A stretch of DNA of 45,802 nucleotides from Rhodospirillales bacterium (GCA_025352665.1 JANXSM010000005.1:1-45802), one strand, 5' to 3'; numbered from the stretch's first letter, positions 6,790 to 18,013 are shown. Translations and numbers: made by a program. The notes: generated from the letters alone by a model not told the origin.

Positions 6790-8367
6790 TCAGGCGAACG
6801 CGTTGTCGCCTGAAATTGCCGGGTGGGGATGGGCGATGGTGGCCGTCGCGGCGAGGGCGCGGGGCAGGATTTGGGCTGCGAAGACGGTCGCGGCTGCAGC
6901 GGCCGCCGGTGGCGCGCCGACAGCGGCCGTGACACGGCCGCAGAGCCAGGCGGCGGTGAGCGTGCCGACGGCTTGCAGGAAAGCGTGGGCGCCGGCTTCG
7001 GCGTCGCGCGGGTTGGCCTGACGCAGCCAGGCGGCGGCTTCGGCGACGGCCATGGCGGTTGCACGCAGCGGCGGGGTTGCTGCGATCTCATCAAGCAGGG
7101 CGGTCATGGCCGCCCCCTGGTCGCGCAGCAGTCCGCGGCGCAACAGGGTGATCGCCTGGATGCCGTTGGTACCTTCGTAGATGGGCGCGATGCGGGCGTC
7201 GCGCCAATGCTGGGCGGCGCCGGTCTCTTCCACATACCCCATGCCGCCATGCACCTGGATGCCGAGCGACGCGGCCTCGACGCCTGCGTCCGTAGACCAG
7301 GCCTTGGCAACGGGGATCAGCAGCTGCGCCCGAGCGGCCTCGCTGCCGGCGGCGTAGAGGGTGAGCAAACGGCCGCCGAGAGCAAGCGCGCGCATGGTCC
7401 AGAGCATGCGGCGTACGTCCGGATGAGTATCGATGGCAGCGCCGCCCTGGCTCCGCAGGGACGCGAAATTGGCGGCGCGGCGATAGGCCCGTTCGGCCAC
7501 GGCGACACCTTGCATGGCCACACCCAGCCGGGCTGCGTTCATCATGGCGAACATGCTGGGCAGGCCGCGGTGCAAGGGCCCGATCAGCTCACCGCGGGCG
7601 GCTTCGAACACCATCACGCAGGTCGGGCTCGCATGGATACCCAGCTTGTGTTCGAGCGAGATGCAGGTGACTGCGTTGGCCGAGCCGTCCGCATGCCGCT
7701 TGGGCACCGCGAACAGCGAGATCCCGGCACTGCCGGCGGGCGCATCTGGCACGCGGGCAAGCACGAGGTGAAGGATGTTCTCGGTGAACTGGTGCTCGCC
7801 CCAGGTGATGTAGATTTTCTGGCCTGTGATGGCGTAGCTGCCGTCCGGCTGCGGTTCCGCGCGGGTGCGCACGCCCGAGAGGTCGGAGCCTGATTGCGGT
7901 TCGGTGAGGCACATCGTGCCGGTCCAGCGTCCGTCGACCATGGGGGAGAGCAGGCGGGACTGCTGGTCTGGCGTGCCGTGGGCGGCCAGGAGGGCGATCG
8001 CATCCTGGGTCAGCATCGGACATAGCCCGAAGGCCATGTTGGCGGAGGAGACCGGCTCGAAGGCAGCCAGTGCCACCACGTGGGACAGGCCCTGGCCGCC
8101 ATGGTCGGGGTCGGCGGCGATGCCGATCCAGCCGCCCTCGGCGTAGCGCGTGAAGGCTTCGGCGAAACCGGGCGGCGAGATGACCTGGCCTGCTTCGAGG
8201 CGTGTGCCGTGGCGGTCGCCGGGCGCATCGAGCGGGGCGAGCACGTTCTCGGCGAGGCGGGTGGCCTCCTCCAGCACGGCCAGGGTTTCCTCACGCGCCA
8301 TGGCGTCGAAGCCGAGGATGCTGTGCAGGAGCCATGCAGTTTCGGCTGGCGGAATGGTCACACCCAA
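6790..8367 (-). CDS. Acyl-CoA dehydrogenase (FadE/DmdC-like, long form)
   Basis: It is an FAD-dependent flavoprotein that oxidises an acyl-CoA to the 2-enoyl-CoA and passes electrons to ETF. The 525-residue chain shows the middle-domain motif CLTEPQSGSDLSG, the HGGMGYVEE region, and IYEGTNGIQ near residue 398 with the usual catalytic Glu. About 130 residues follow, the extra C-terminal domain seen in DmdC-like enzymes. The start is uncertain: TTG at 8367 has CGGGAG nine bases before it and is preferred over GTG at 8388. The frame stays open far upstream, but that part overlaps the transporter gene in another frame and is not coding. It closes an operon ispDF-eamA-acyl-CoA dehydrogenase. Substrate cannot be told. 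Confidence 0.85.
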   Translation of the reverse strand: MGVTIPPAETAWLLHSILGFDAMAREETLAVLEEATRLAENVLAPLDAPGDRHGTRLEAGQVISPPGFAEAFTRYAEGGWIGIAADPDHGGQGLSHVVALAAFEPVSSANMAFGLCPMLTQDAIALLAAHGTPDQQSRLLSPMVDGRWTGTMCLTEPQSGSDLSGVRTRAEPQPDGSYAITGQKIYITWGEHQFTENILHLVLARVPDAPAGSAGISLFAVPKRHADGSANAVTCISLEHKLGIHASPTCVMVFEAARGELIGPLHRGLPSMFAMMNAARLGVAMQGVAVAERAYRRAANFASLRSQGGAAIDTHPDVRRMLWTMRALALGGRLLTLYAAGSEAARAQLLIPVAKAWSTDAGVEAASLGIQVHGGMGYVEETGAAQHWRDARIAPIYEGTNGIQAITLLRRGLLRDQGAAMTALLDEIAATPPLRATAMAVAEAAAWLRQANPRDAEAGAHAFLQAVGTLTAAWLCGRVTAAVGAPPAAAAAATVFAAQILPRALAATATIAHPHPAISGDNAFA

Positions 8368-8393
8368 CGTGGTCGTCTCCCGTTTCACCTTCT

Positions 8394-9251
8394 CTACGAG
8401 GTGGTGAGCCGGATGCCCAGCACCACCGGGATGACGCCGAGTAGATCGAGCGGCTGCAGCGGTTCGCCGAGCACCGCCCAACTCATCAGCAGGCCGAGCG
8501 GCGGCATCAGAAAATGCAGTGAGGAGGCGGCGGACGCGGTGCCCTGACGCAGCAGGTAGAACCATAGCAGGAAGGCGCCGATCGAAACGACGAACACGAA
8601 CCAGGCCAGGGTCAGCCAAAGCTGCGGGCCGGGCGTGAAGTCGCCGAAGCGTTCTCCCAGCAGGCTGCCGCCGGCGAGCAGGGCGAGCGCGGCACCCACC
8701 TGCTGGATGCCGACGGCCGCCACCAGGCTCACATTCGGTGCAAAGCGTTTGTAGACCAACGTGCCCACCGTCATGGAAATCAGCCCGATGAGAAGAAAGC
8801 CGATGCCCACCGGGTCCTCGCCGGCTACGACGACCCGGTTGCGCACCACGAAGGCGGCGCCGGCGAAGCCGAGCAGCAATCCCAACAGGCGCCGCTGGGT
8901 CATGCGCTCGCCCAGCATGGGAACCGCGATGGCTGCGATCAGGATTGGGTTGAGGCTGGTAATGATGGTGCCGAGGCCACCGGACACGGTGCGCATGCCG
9001 AGCCAGGCCATGCCCTGGTAGCCGGCCTGGTTGAGTACGCCCAGAAGCATCAGGGTCACCCACGGAATGCGCCCGCGCAGTTGACCGCGCGCCACGCCGT
9101 AGCCGAGCAGCAGGACGGCCGCGAGGCCGAAGCGCACCGCGAGATAAAGCAGTGGCGGCCCCACCTGGATGGCGAGCTTGGCGGCTGGGAACGCGGAACT
9201 CCAGGTGAGGCAGAACACCAGGACGAGCACCAAATACATCGGCCGCGACAC
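8394..9251 (-). CDS. EamA/DMT-family transporter
   Basis: This 285-residue protein is an inner-membrane carrier of the drug/metabolite transporter superfamily. It has about ten hydrophobic helices in two halves, which is the EamA duplication. The N-terminal WSSAFPAAKLAI, the LTxLNPILIAAIAVPMLGER-type loop of the first half and LMSWAVLGEPLQPLDLLGV of the second are typical. It begins 4 bases after the ispDF stop, so the two are cotranscribed. No substrate can be inferred; family members move amino acids, purines or metabolites outward. Confidence 0.85.
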   Translation of the reverse strand: MSRPMYLVLVLVFCLTWSSAFPAAKLAIQVGPPLLYLAVRFGLAAVLLLGYGVARGQLRGRIPWVTLMLLGVLNQAGYQGMAWLGMRTVSGGLGTIITSLNPILIAAIAVPMLGERMTQRRLLGLLLGFAGAAFVVRNRVVVAGEDPVGIGFLLIGLISMTVGTLVYKRFAPNVSLVAAVGIQQVGAALALLAGGSLLGERFGDFTPGPQLWLTLAWFVFVVSIGAFLLWFYLLRQGTASAASSLHFLMPPLGLLMSWAVLGEPLQPLDLLGVIPVVLGIRLTTS

Positions 9252-9255
9252 GCGC

Positions 9256-10410
9256 CTAATCCGGCAGCAGGATCGTGGCGGCGGCCTGGGCGGCGATACC
9301 TTCCATGCGGCCGGTGAAGCCGAGCCGTTCGGTGGTGGTCGCCTTCACTGAGACGCGTCCAGGATCGATGCCCATAAGGGCCGCCAGACGGGCGATCATG
9401 GCCGGCGCATGCGGCGTGATCTTGGGCCGCTCACAGATGAGTGTCACGTCCACATTGGCGATGCGGCCGCCGCGACTGGCGACCAGGCCCGCGGCGTGAA
9501 TGAGGAACCGCGCCGAATCGGCGTCCTTCCACTGGGCCTCGCTGGGAGGGAAATGGCGGCCGATGTCGCCCTCCGCCATGGCGCCATAGATCGCGTCGCA
9601 CAGCGCGTGGATGCCGACGTCGGCGTCGGAATGGCCGGACAGCCCGCGTTCGTGCGGCACCTCGATGCCGCAGAGGATGAGCTTGCGGTTGGGCACCAGC
9701 ACGTGCACGTCATAGCCGGTGCCGATGCGCGGGCTCAGGCTGGGGGAAAGGATCCGTTCCAGTCGCACCATGTCCTCCTGCCAGGTCAGCTTGATATTGT
9801 CCTCGTGGCCGGCGACCAGCGCCACAGCGTGACCGGCGGCTTCCAGGATGGCTGCATCGTCGGTGGAACCTTCGGGGGCGCTGCGGTGCAGGTCGCACAG
9901 GGTCTGGAAGTGGAAGGCCTGCGGCGTCTGTGCGCGATAGAGATTTTCACGCGGGACCGTTGCCTCGACCGTACCGCTGGAGGCACGCTTCAGCGTATCC
10001 GCCACGGGAACCGCGGGAATGGCGCCGCGGTGGCTGCGCAGGGCCTGGACAAGCGCTGCGATCGTGCCGTCCGGGACCACCGGCCGGGCAGCGTCATGGA
10101 CCAACACGATGTCCGGCGCGAGTTCGGCGAGGGCTTCGAGGCCTGCGCGCACGCTGGCCTGGCGGGTATCACCTCCGGCCACCACCGGCCGGTGGTCGAG
10201 GCCTTCCAGCGCCGCTGCGATTGGTGCGGCCTCACCGACCGGCTGGATCGCAAGTCCGGCGCGGGCGAAGGCCTCGGCGGCGTGGCGGATGACGGGCCGG
10301 CCGGCCAGGGTCAGGAACTGCTTGGGAGTGGGCGCCCCATAGCGGCTGCCGCTGCCGGCGGCCACCAGCAGAACGGCGATCGAGGGTGTTTCGGGAAGGA
10401 GGTCGCTCAT
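9256..10410 (-). CDS. ispDF: Bifunctional IspD/IspF enzyme of the MEP isoprenoid pathway
   Basis: One chain of 384 residues does two steps: CTP + MEP to CDP-ME (IspD, residues 1 to about 225) and cyclisation of CDP-ME-2-phosphate to MEcPP (IspF, from about 228). IspD shows the nucleotide-binding [11 protein letters not shown], a Lys in TPKQF, and VHDAARP. IspF shows the zinc ligands in GYDVHVL and [14 protein letters not shown], and the [11 protein letters not shown] loop. The fusion is common in alphaproteobacteria. It is the first gene of a minus-strand operon and diverges from dusB across a 100-base gap. The isoprenoid units would supply the polyprenyl synthase encoded at 24032. Confidence 0.96.
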   Translation of the reverse strand: MSDLLPETPSIAVLLVAAGSGSRYGAPTPKQFLTLAGRPVIRHAAEAFARAGLAIQPVGEAAPIAAALEGLDHRPVVAGGDTRQASVRAGLEALAELAPDIVLVHDAARPVVPDGTIAALVQALRSHRGAIPAVPVADTLKRASSGTVEATVPRENLYRAQTPQAFHFQTLCDLHRSAPEGSTDDAAILEAAGHAVALVAGHEDNIKLTWQEDMVRLERILSPSLSPRIGTGYDVHVLVPNRKLILCGIEVPHERGLSGHSDADVGIHALCDAIYGAMAEGDIGRHFPPSEAQWKDADSARFLIHAAGLVASRGGRIANVDVTLICERPKITPHAPAMIARLAALMGIDPGRVSVKATTTERLGFTGRMEGIAAQAAATILLPD

Positions 10411-10502
10411 GGGGCGGCACCCTGTCCGCCCGGCGCGCGCACGTCAATCGAGGCGGTGCGATCTGCTGTGATGCATTGCACCTCGGCCATGCAGGAACTA
10501 GT

Positions 10503-10521
10503 TTGCCCAAATGATGGGCAA
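10503..10521 (+). promoter_or_regulatory. Hairpin with the dusB start codon in its loop
   Basis: TTGCCCA (10503-10509) and TGGGCAA (10515-10521) form a 7-base stem with a 5-base loop, AATGA, that contains the predicted dusB ATG. The nearest purine-rich ribosome site (AGGAA) is 13 bases away, unusually far. The stem may shape initiation at dusB, or it may be an operator dyad for the divergent ispDF/dusB pair. Confidence 0.35.
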
Positions 10522-11581
10522 TGTTCTTCCCCGACCCTCGAGTGTGCAGCCGATCCGCCTCGACAAGGTGCTGATCGAGACGCCGGTGATCCTGGCCCCG
10601 ATGTCGGGTGTCACGGATCTGCCGTTCCGGACACTGGCGCGCGAGCTTGGCGCCTCGCTCGTAGTCTCCGAGATGATCGCCTCCTGGGCGATGGTGCGTG
10701 AGAACCAGGCGACGTTGCGGATGGCGACGCTGGATGGCTCACCGAGCTCCATTCAGCTGGCCGGCTGCGACCCGGTGGCGATGGCCGAGGCGGCGCGCAT
10801 CGGCGTGGGCCGCGGCGCCGACCTGATCGACATCAATTTCGGCTGCCCGGTCAAAAAGGTGGCGGTCGGACAGATGGCGGGAAGTGCCTTGATGCGCGAC
10901 GAAATAGCCGCGGCCCGCATCCTCGAAGCGGTGGTCGCGGCGGTCGACGTGCCAGTGACGCTGAAGATGCGTATGGGCTGGGACCACGACAGCCTCAACG
11001 CACCCAATCTCGGGCGTATCGCCGAGTCCTGTGGCATTCGCATGCTGACGGTGCACGGCCGCACGCGACAAATGTTTTATACCGGCGTGGCCGACTGGGA
11101 CTTCATCGCGACGGTGAAGCAGGCGGTCGGCATTCCCGTCATCGCCAATGGCGATATCATCACCGAGGCCGATGCCGCTGAGGCGCTGCGGCGGTCGGGC
11201 GCCGATGGCGTGATGATCGGCCGTGGCGCCTATGGCAGGCCCTGGGCGCCCGCTCATATAGGCCACTTCCTGCGCACCGGCGAAGTGCTGGGCGAGCCCG
11301 ATATCGCCACACAGAAGTCCATCCTGCTGCGCCATTACCACGCCATGCTGCGCCACTTCGGCGAGGGTCCTGGCATGCGCCTCGCCCGCAAGCATGTCGC
11401 CTGGTACTCGCGCGGCCTGCATGGTTCGGCTGGGTTTCGAACCGCCGCGATGCGAATCGACACCGTGGCCGGGGTGTTGGAGCTGATAGACCGTTTCTAC
11501 GATCCACTTATCGAACGTGGCTACGTGCGCGACCTGTCCTCGGGCGACATGCGCGCCGTGGCCCTGTCGGAGGCGGCATGA
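10511..11581 (+). CDS. dusB: tRNA-dihydrouridine synthase B
   Basis: DusB is an FMN-dependent enzyme that reduces uridine to dihydrouridine in the tRNA D-loop. The 356-residue protein has the TIM-barrel opening PVILAPMSGVTDLPFR, the signature INFGCPVKKV near residue 113 with the catalytic Cys, LKMRMGWD, and VHGRTRQMFYTGVADW. The last 80 residues hold the helical tRNA-binding domain. Length is usual for the family. The stop overlaps the ntrB start (ATGA), the arrangement seen in many alphaproteobacteria, where dusB leads the ntr operon. The gene start lies in a hairpin. Confidence 0.96.
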   Translation: MMGNVLPRPSSVQPIRLDKVLIETPVILAPMSGVTDLPFRTLARELGASLVVSEMIASWAMVRENQATLRMATLDGSPSSIQLAGCDPVAMAEAARIGVGRGADLIDINFGCPVKKVAVGQMAGSALMRDEIAAARILEAVVAAVDVPVTLKMRMGWDHDSLNAPNLGRIAESCGIRMLTVHGRTRQMFYTGVADWDFIATVKQAVGIPVIANGDIITEADAAEALRRSGADGVMIGRGAYGRPWAPAHIGHFLRTGEVLGEPDIATQKSILLRHYHAMLRHFGEGPGMRLARKHVAWYSRGLHGSAGFRTAAMRIDTVAGVLELIDRFYDPLIERGYVRDLSSGDMRAVALSEAA

Positions 11582-12726
11582 GCAATGCGGTGCGCAGCAT
11601 GTTCGCGGTGGTGACCCGGCGGGACCCATCGGCACGGGGGCCGGACGCAACCGCGCTGCTGTCCGCCCTGCCGGTGCCGGTGGTGCTGCTGGACCGCGAC
11701 AACCGGTTCCGCTTCGCCAACCAAGCCGCCGAGCAGTTCCTTGGCTTGTCCACCTCCCAACTCACCGCCATGCGCCTGGACGACTTGGTGCCGGGCGACA
11801 ACCCGATCTTTCAACTCATCAGCACGGTGCGTGCGGCTGAAGTGACGATCTCCGACCACGACATGTCGATCGAAAGCCCACGGCTGCGCAAATACGGCAT
11901 CACCGTGCAGGCTTCGCCCCTGCCTGAGGAGCCCGGCTCGGTGGTCCTGGTGCTGCAGGATGCCTCCGCCGCCCGCACGCTCGACCGCCAGCTGACCTTC
12001 CGCTCCGCCGCTCGCTCGGTCTCCGGCATGGCGGCGATTTTGGCCCATGAGGTGAAGAACCCGCTGTCTGGCATCCGCGGCGCCGCCCAGCTCCTGGAGG
12101 CCAGCGTGTCCGATGCCGATCGCGAGCTGACCGTGCTGATCCGCGACGAGGCCGACCGGATCCGCGACCTCGTGGACCGGATGGAGGTATTCGGCGAGAA
12201 GCCGATCGAGCGCGGGGCGGTGAACATTCACCGCGTGCTCGAGCACGTGCGGCGTCTGGCGCAATCGGGCTTTGCCGCCCATATCGGCGTCCGCGAGTTG
12301 TATGACCCGAGCCTGCCGGCCGTGTTTGGCAATCGTGACCAACTGGTGCAGGTGATCCTCAACCTGGTGAAAAACGCAGCGGAATCGATCACGTCAAGCG
12401 ACGCCGCAACGCATGGCGAGATCGTGCTGAGCACAGGTTTTCAGCATGGCGTGCGCCTGGCCGTGCCCGGCAGCGACCAGCGCATGCATCTACCCCTGGT
12501 TGTCAGCGTGCGCGACAACGGCCCGGGCATTCCCGCCGACATCATGCCCAACCTGTTCGACCCTTTCGTGACCTCGAAGTGCTCCGGCAGCGGACTCGGC
12601 CTGGCGCTTGTCGCCAAGATCGTCGCCGACCACGGTGGGCTCATCGAAGTCGACAGCAGGCCAGGTCGCACCGAGTTCCGCCTGTTGCTGCCGATGCTGC
12701 CGGACGATCCGGACGATGTGGTGTGA
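11578..12726 (+). CDS. ntrB: Nitrogen regulation histidine kinase NtrB
   Basis: NtrB is a soluble sensor kinase that phosphorylates NtrC when nitrogen is short and dephosphorylates it when PII is bound. The 382-residue protein has no membrane span. A PAS domain occupies about residues 20-130. The H-box is AAILAHEVKNPLSGIRGAA near residues 152-170 with the phosphorylated His. The ATPase part has LVKNAAESI (N box), RDNGPGIP (G1) and GSGLGLAL (G2). Start overlaps the dusB stop by 4 bases, and ntrC follows. The input is expected to be PII/GlnK, whose gene is not in the window. Confidence 0.95.
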   Translation: MSNAVRSMFAVVTRRDPSARGPDATALLSALPVPVVLLDRDNRFRFANQAAEQFLGLSTSQLTAMRLDDLVPGDNPIFQLISTVRAAEVTISDHDMSIESPRLRKYGITVQASPLPEEPGSVVLVLQDASAARTLDRQLTFRSAARSVSGMAAILAHEVKNPLSGIRGAAQLLEASVSDADRELTVLIRDEADRIRDLVDRMEVFGEKPIERGAVNIHRVLEHVRRLAQSGFAAHIGVRELYDPSLPAVFGNRDQLVQVILNLVKNAAESITSSDAATHGEIVLSTGFQHGVRLAVPGSDQRMHLPLVVSVRDNGPGIPADIMPNLFDPFVTSKCSGSGLGLALVAKIVADHGGLIEVDSRPGRTEFRLLLPMLPDDPDDVV

Positions 12727-12804
12727 TCTGGCCTGGCTGATCCCGTGTCGGCCCTGCAGGCCTCGACCCAAGCTTCGACCCACGACCCATTCATCAGGCG
12801 TTTC

Positions 12805-14286
<1,482 letters not shown>

Positions 14287-14303
14287 ACTTGGGAGATCCC
14301 TAA

Positions 14304-16625
14304 ATGGCGGATGGCTCCCTTCCCGTAGGCTTCCCGCCGCCCACGACGACCGAACCGCGGGTCGTGTTTCGCATGCGCCAGCTGACGCGTATGGTGTGGC
14401 GCATGCTGCTGGGCCGCGTGTTCACCCTGGTGCTCGCCACCGTCGCGCTGTTGCTGGGCATGGTCACCTTCGCCGTCATGGCGGGCGGCATCCGGCTAGG
14501 CGTGCAGTCCGACGTGGTGATTGGTCTGGTGGTGGCCAATGTCGTGACCCTGCTGCCGCTCATCATGCTGTTGGTGGTGCGGCTGGTGCGTGTCTGGATC
14601 GAACGCCGGCGGGGTTCAGCGGGCTCGCGCCTGCATGTGCGCCTAGTGCTGCTGTTCGGCGTGGTCGCGGTGACGCCGGCCATCGTGGTGGCCATCTTCG
14701 CCACGATGTTCTTCAATTTCGGCATCCAGAGCTGGTTCAATGACCGTGTGCGGCTCGCGCTGCACGAAAGCCTGCAGGCCAGTCAGGGCTACCTCGACGA
14801 GCACCGCAGCCATATCCGCGCCGATGCCGTCAGCCTCAGCAACGACATGGTGGGCGCGCTGGATCTGTTGACCAGCGACCCGACCCAGTTTGGTCAGTTG
14901 CTGTATGGCCAGGCGGAGCTGCGCGGCCTGGCCGAGGCGGTCATCTACGAGCCGCAAACCGGCCAGGTGATCGCCTCCACCGGCGCCATGGGCGGATTGT
15001 CCGCCGATCCGCCGCCGGGCTGGGCACTGGCCCTGGCGCAATCGGGCGACGTGGCGCTGTTCGGTGAGGAGTCGCGGAGGGTGCGCGCCCTCGTGCAGAT
15101 GAACACCCGGCCGCCGTTCATGCTGCTGGTCAGTCGCCCGGTCGACCCCAAGATCATCGACCACATGGCACGGACCGAGGAGGCGGTCGCGGAATACGAC
15201 CGGCTCGATGGCAACCGCACCGGGCTACAGATCACCTTCGTGCTGATCTTCGCGATCGTGGCACTGCTGGTGCTGTCGGCGGCCGTTCTGGTGGGGCTGC
15301 TGCTGGCCAACCAGATCGCCCGGCCGATCGGCGGGCTGATCGGGGCTGCCGAACGCGTGCGCGCCGGCGATCTCACCACGCGGGTGCCAGAAATCGCATC
15401 AGGCGACGAAATGGCGGATCTGAGCCGCGCCTTCAACCGCATGACCGGCCAGCTGGGCGCCCAGCGTGGCGAACTGATGGACGCCTATGGCCAGATCGAC
15501 GCACGGCGACGGTTCACCGAGGCGGTGCTGTCAGGCGTGTCCGCGGGTGTGATCGGGCTCGATCCTCAAGGGGCCATCGAGCTGCCCAATCGCGCTGCCT
15601 CGGCACTTTTGGGCGTGGACCTGCTGGGCCGGATCGGCACGAAGCTGGTAGAGGTCGTGCCCGAATTCGCCCCCCTGATCGCCCAGGCCTTGGCCGCACC
15701 GGAACGACCGCGCACGGCGGAGCTGGAGATCGGGCCAGCCACCGCCCGTCGCACATTGCTGGTGCGCATCGGCGCCGACCGGGCAGATACCCAGCCGTTG
15801 CGAATGCAGGATGCCGAGGCAGAGATCGACCCGCTGCTGGCGGCCGGGCTGCCCGCTGCCGAGGCGCGCGGCTTCGTCGCCACCTTCGATGATATCACAG
15901 CCCTGCAGGCGGCCCAGCGCAAGGCGGCCTGGGCGGATGTGGCGCGCCGAATCGCGCATGAAATCAAGAACCCACTGACCCCAATCCAGCTTGCGGCCGA
16001 ACGGCTCAAGCGGCGGTTCGGCCGCGAGATAACCTCCGACCCCGAGAGTTTCACGCAATGCGCGGATACCATCATCCGCCATGTCGGCGATATCGGCCGG
16101 ATGGTGGACGAGTTCTCCGCCTTCGCCCGCATGCCGCTGCCGGTGATCAAGCCCGAGGACATTTCCCGCATCACGCGCGACGCGATGGTGCTGCAGCGCC
16201 AGGCGCATCCGGAAATCGTGTGGACGACGGACATGCCCGAGCGTGGCCCGATCGCACCCTGCGATCGGCGGCAGATCGGCCAGGCGCTGACCAACCTGCT
16301 GCAGAACGCCGCCGACGCGGTGGCCATGCGGCCGGTAGAGGAGAGCGACGCGTCGCCTGGGAAGATCCATGTCGCCATTGCCGAAATCGGGGGGGAGCTG
16401 CGGATTTCGGTGACCGACAACGGCATCGGATTGCCGCAGGAGGACCGCGGCCGTCTGTCCGAGCCTTATGTGACCCATAAACCAAAGGGAACCGGACTCG
16501 GCCTCGCAATCGTTAAGAAGATCATGGAAGACCACGGCGGACGAATCCTGCTTGAGGACAATCCGGCTGGCTCCGGCGCGGTGGCCGCGCTATGCCTGCA
16601 GCGAGGGAGACCAGATGGCGCATGA
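14304..16625 (+). CDS. ntrY: Nitrogen regulation sensor kinase NtrY
   Basis: NtrY is the membrane kinase of the NtrYX pair, linked in other alphaproteobacteria to nitrogen, redox and envelope control. The 773-residue protein has three N-terminal hydrophobic helices (to about residue 145), an extracytoplasmic loop, a fourth helix near 300-325, then a HAMP segment (ANQIARPIGGLIGAAERV). A PAS region follows, then the H-box IAHEIKNPLTPIQLAAERL and the ATPase motifs LLQNAADAV, TDNGIGLP and GTGLGLAI. It lies 17 bases after ntrC and overlaps ntrX by 11 bases, so the four ntr genes form one operon with dusB. Confidence 0.95.
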   Translation: MADGSLPVGFPPPTTTEPRVVFRMRQLTRMVWRMLLGRVFTLVLATVALLLGMVTFAVMAGGIRLGVQSDVVIGLVVANVVTLLPLIMLLVVRLVRVWIERRRGSAGSRLHVRLVLLFGVVAVTPAIVVAIFATMFFNFGIQSWFNDRVRLALHESLQASQGYLDEHRSHIRADAVSLSNDMVGALDLLTSDPTQFGQLLYGQAELRGLAEAVIYEPQTGQVIASTGAMGGLSADPPPGWALALAQSGDVALFGEESRRVRALVQMNTRPPFMLLVSRPVDPKIIDHMARTEEAVAEYDRLDGNRTGLQITFVLIFAIVALLVLSAAVLVGLLLANQIARPIGGLIGAAERVRAGDLTTRVPEIASGDEMADLSRAFNRMTGQLGAQRGELMDAYGQIDARRRFTEAVLSGVSAGVIGLDPQGAIELPNRAASALLGVDLLGRIGTKLVEVVPEFAPLIAQALAAPERPRTAELEIGPATARRTLLVRIGADRADTQPLRMQDAEAEIDPLLAAGLPAAEARGFVATFDDITALQAAQRKAAWADVARRIAHEIKNPLTPIQLAAERLKRRFGREITSDPESFTQCADTIIRHVGDIGRMVDEFSAFARMPLPVIKPEDISRITRDAMVLQRQAHPEIVWTTDMPERGPIAPCDRRQIGQALTNLLQNAADAVAMRPVEESDASPGKIHVAIAEIGGELRISVTDNGIGLPQEDRGRLSEPYVTHKPKGTGLGLAIVKKIMEDHGGRILLEDNPAGSGAVAALCLQRGRPDGA

Positions 16626-18012
16626 GATTCTGATCGTCGATGACGAGCCTGACATTCGCATGCTGGTCGATGCCATTCTGCGGGACGAAGGCTATGAGAC
16701 GCGTCAGGCCGGCAATTCCGACCAGGCCATCGCAGCCTTCCGCGCCCGCAGGCCAGCGCTCGTGGTACTCGATGTGTGGCTGCAGGGCAGCAAGCTCGAC
16801 GGCCTCGGCATCCTGGAGGCGCTGCAGGCCGAGGAGCCGGTGGTGCCTGTGGTGATGATTTCCGGCCACGGCAATATCGAGACCGCGGTGACGGCGATCC
16901 AGCGCGGCGCCTATGATTTCATCGAAAAGCCGTTCCAGTCAGACCGGATGCTGCTGATCATCAAGCGGGCGCTCGAATCAGCGCAGCTGGCGCGGGAGAA
17001 CGCCGAGCTGCGCCTGCGCGCGGGGCCTGAGGCGATGCTGACCGGCGAAAGCACGGCGATCGGCGCCTTGCGCAATGCGGTCGACAAAGTTGCGCCAACC
17101 GGCTCGCGGGTGTTGATCTCGGGGCCGGCCGGTGCGGGCAAGGAAGTCGTGGCGCGCATGATCCACACTCGTTCGCGCCGGGCCGAAGGTCCGTTCGTGG
17201 CGTTGAACTGTGCGATTCTGAACCCGGCACGATTTGAAGAGGAGCTGTTTGGTCTCGAGGCCGGTGTCGATGCGACCTCTCAGCCTCGTCGGGCCGGCGT
17301 GCTCGAACGCGCCCATGGCGGCACGCTGCTGCTTGACGAGGTCAGCGACATGCCGCTGGAAACCCAGGGCAAGATCGTGCGCGCCCTGCAGGATCAAACC
17401 TTCGAACGGCTTGGCGGCAATTCGCGCGTGAAGGTGGATGTCCGTGTGCTTGCCACCTCCAACAAGGATCTGCAGGCGGAAATCGCCGCCGGCCGGTTTC
17501 GGGAAGACCTGTTCTACCGCCTGGCCGTGGTGCCTTTGCGCGTGCCCGCCCTGCGCGAACGCCGCGAGGACGTGCCAAGCCTCGCCCGCCAGTTCCTGGT
17601 TCGCTCGGCCGAACTCTCCGGCCAGCCCGCGCGCGAACTCTCGGCCGACGCCATGGCCGCCCTCCAGGCCTACGACTGGCCTGGCAACGTGCGTCAGCTG
17701 CGCAATCTCATCGACTGGTTGCTCATCATGGCGCCGGGCGGCCCGAACGGCGCCATCCGCGCCGAAATGCTGCCGCCCGAGATCGGCGCGGCAGCTCCTG
17801 TCCTCTACAACGCCGACCCTTCGGCCGACATAATGGGCCTGCCGCTGCGCGACGCCCGCGACCTGTTCGAGACGCAATATCTGCAGGCGCAGTTGCTCCG
17901 TTTCGGCGGCAATATCTCCCGTACCGCGGGTTTCGTCGGCATGGAGCGCTCGGCGCTGCATCGCAAACTCAAGCAGCTCGGCATCAGCTCCGACGATCGC
18001 GCGGCGATTTAG
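16615..18012 (+). CDS. ntrX: Response regulator NtrX
   Basis: This is the partner of NtrY. The 465-residue protein has a receiver (ILIVDDEPD; phosphorylated Asp in LVVLDVWLQGS), an AAA+ domain and a C-terminal helix-turn-helix (GGNISRTAGFVGMERSALHRK). The AAA+ Walker A is GPAGAGKEVVAR and Walker B LLLDEVSDMP. The GAFTGA loop that contacts sigma-54 is absent: the site reads GLEAGVDATSQPRRAG. This is known for NtrX of alphaproteobacteria and suggests it does not act through sigma-54. The ATG at 16615 with GGGAG nearby is chosen over an upstream start that would lie deep in ntrY. A strong hairpin with a T-rich tail follows. Confidence 0.94.
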   Translation: MAHEILIVDDEPDIRMLVDAILRDEGYETRQAGNSDQAIAAFRARRPALVVLDVWLQGSKLDGLGILEALQAEEPVVPVVMISGHGNIETAVTAIQRGAYDFIEKPFQSDRMLLIIKRALESAQLARENAELRLRAGPEAMLTGESTAIGALRNAVDKVAPTGSRVLISGPAGAGKEVVARMIHTRSRRAEGPFVALNCAILNPARFEEELFGLEAGVDATSQPRRAGVLERAHGGTLLLDEVSDMPLETQGKIVRALQDQTFERLGGNSRVKVDVRVLATSNKDLQAEIAAGRFREDLFYRLAVVPLRVPALRERREDVPSLARQFLVRSAELSGQPARELSADAMAALQAYDWPGNVRQLRNLIDWLLIMAPGGPNGAIRAEMLPPEIGAAAPVLYNADPSADIMGLPLRDARDLFETQYLQAQLLRFGGNISRTAGFVGMERSALHRKLKQLGISSDDRAAI

Positions 18013-18013
18013 C

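Noticed and set aside
6790-9063. A single 757-residue open frame on the minus strand
   Set aside because: Its first third lies opposite in phase to the EamA transporter gene, has low-complexity composition and no family likeness. Only the acyl-CoA dehydrogenase part from about 8367 is real.
15531-16535. A 334-residue minus-strand frame in ntrY
   Set aside because: It is opposite the H-box and ATPase motifs of NtrY, which are clearly coding on the plus strand.
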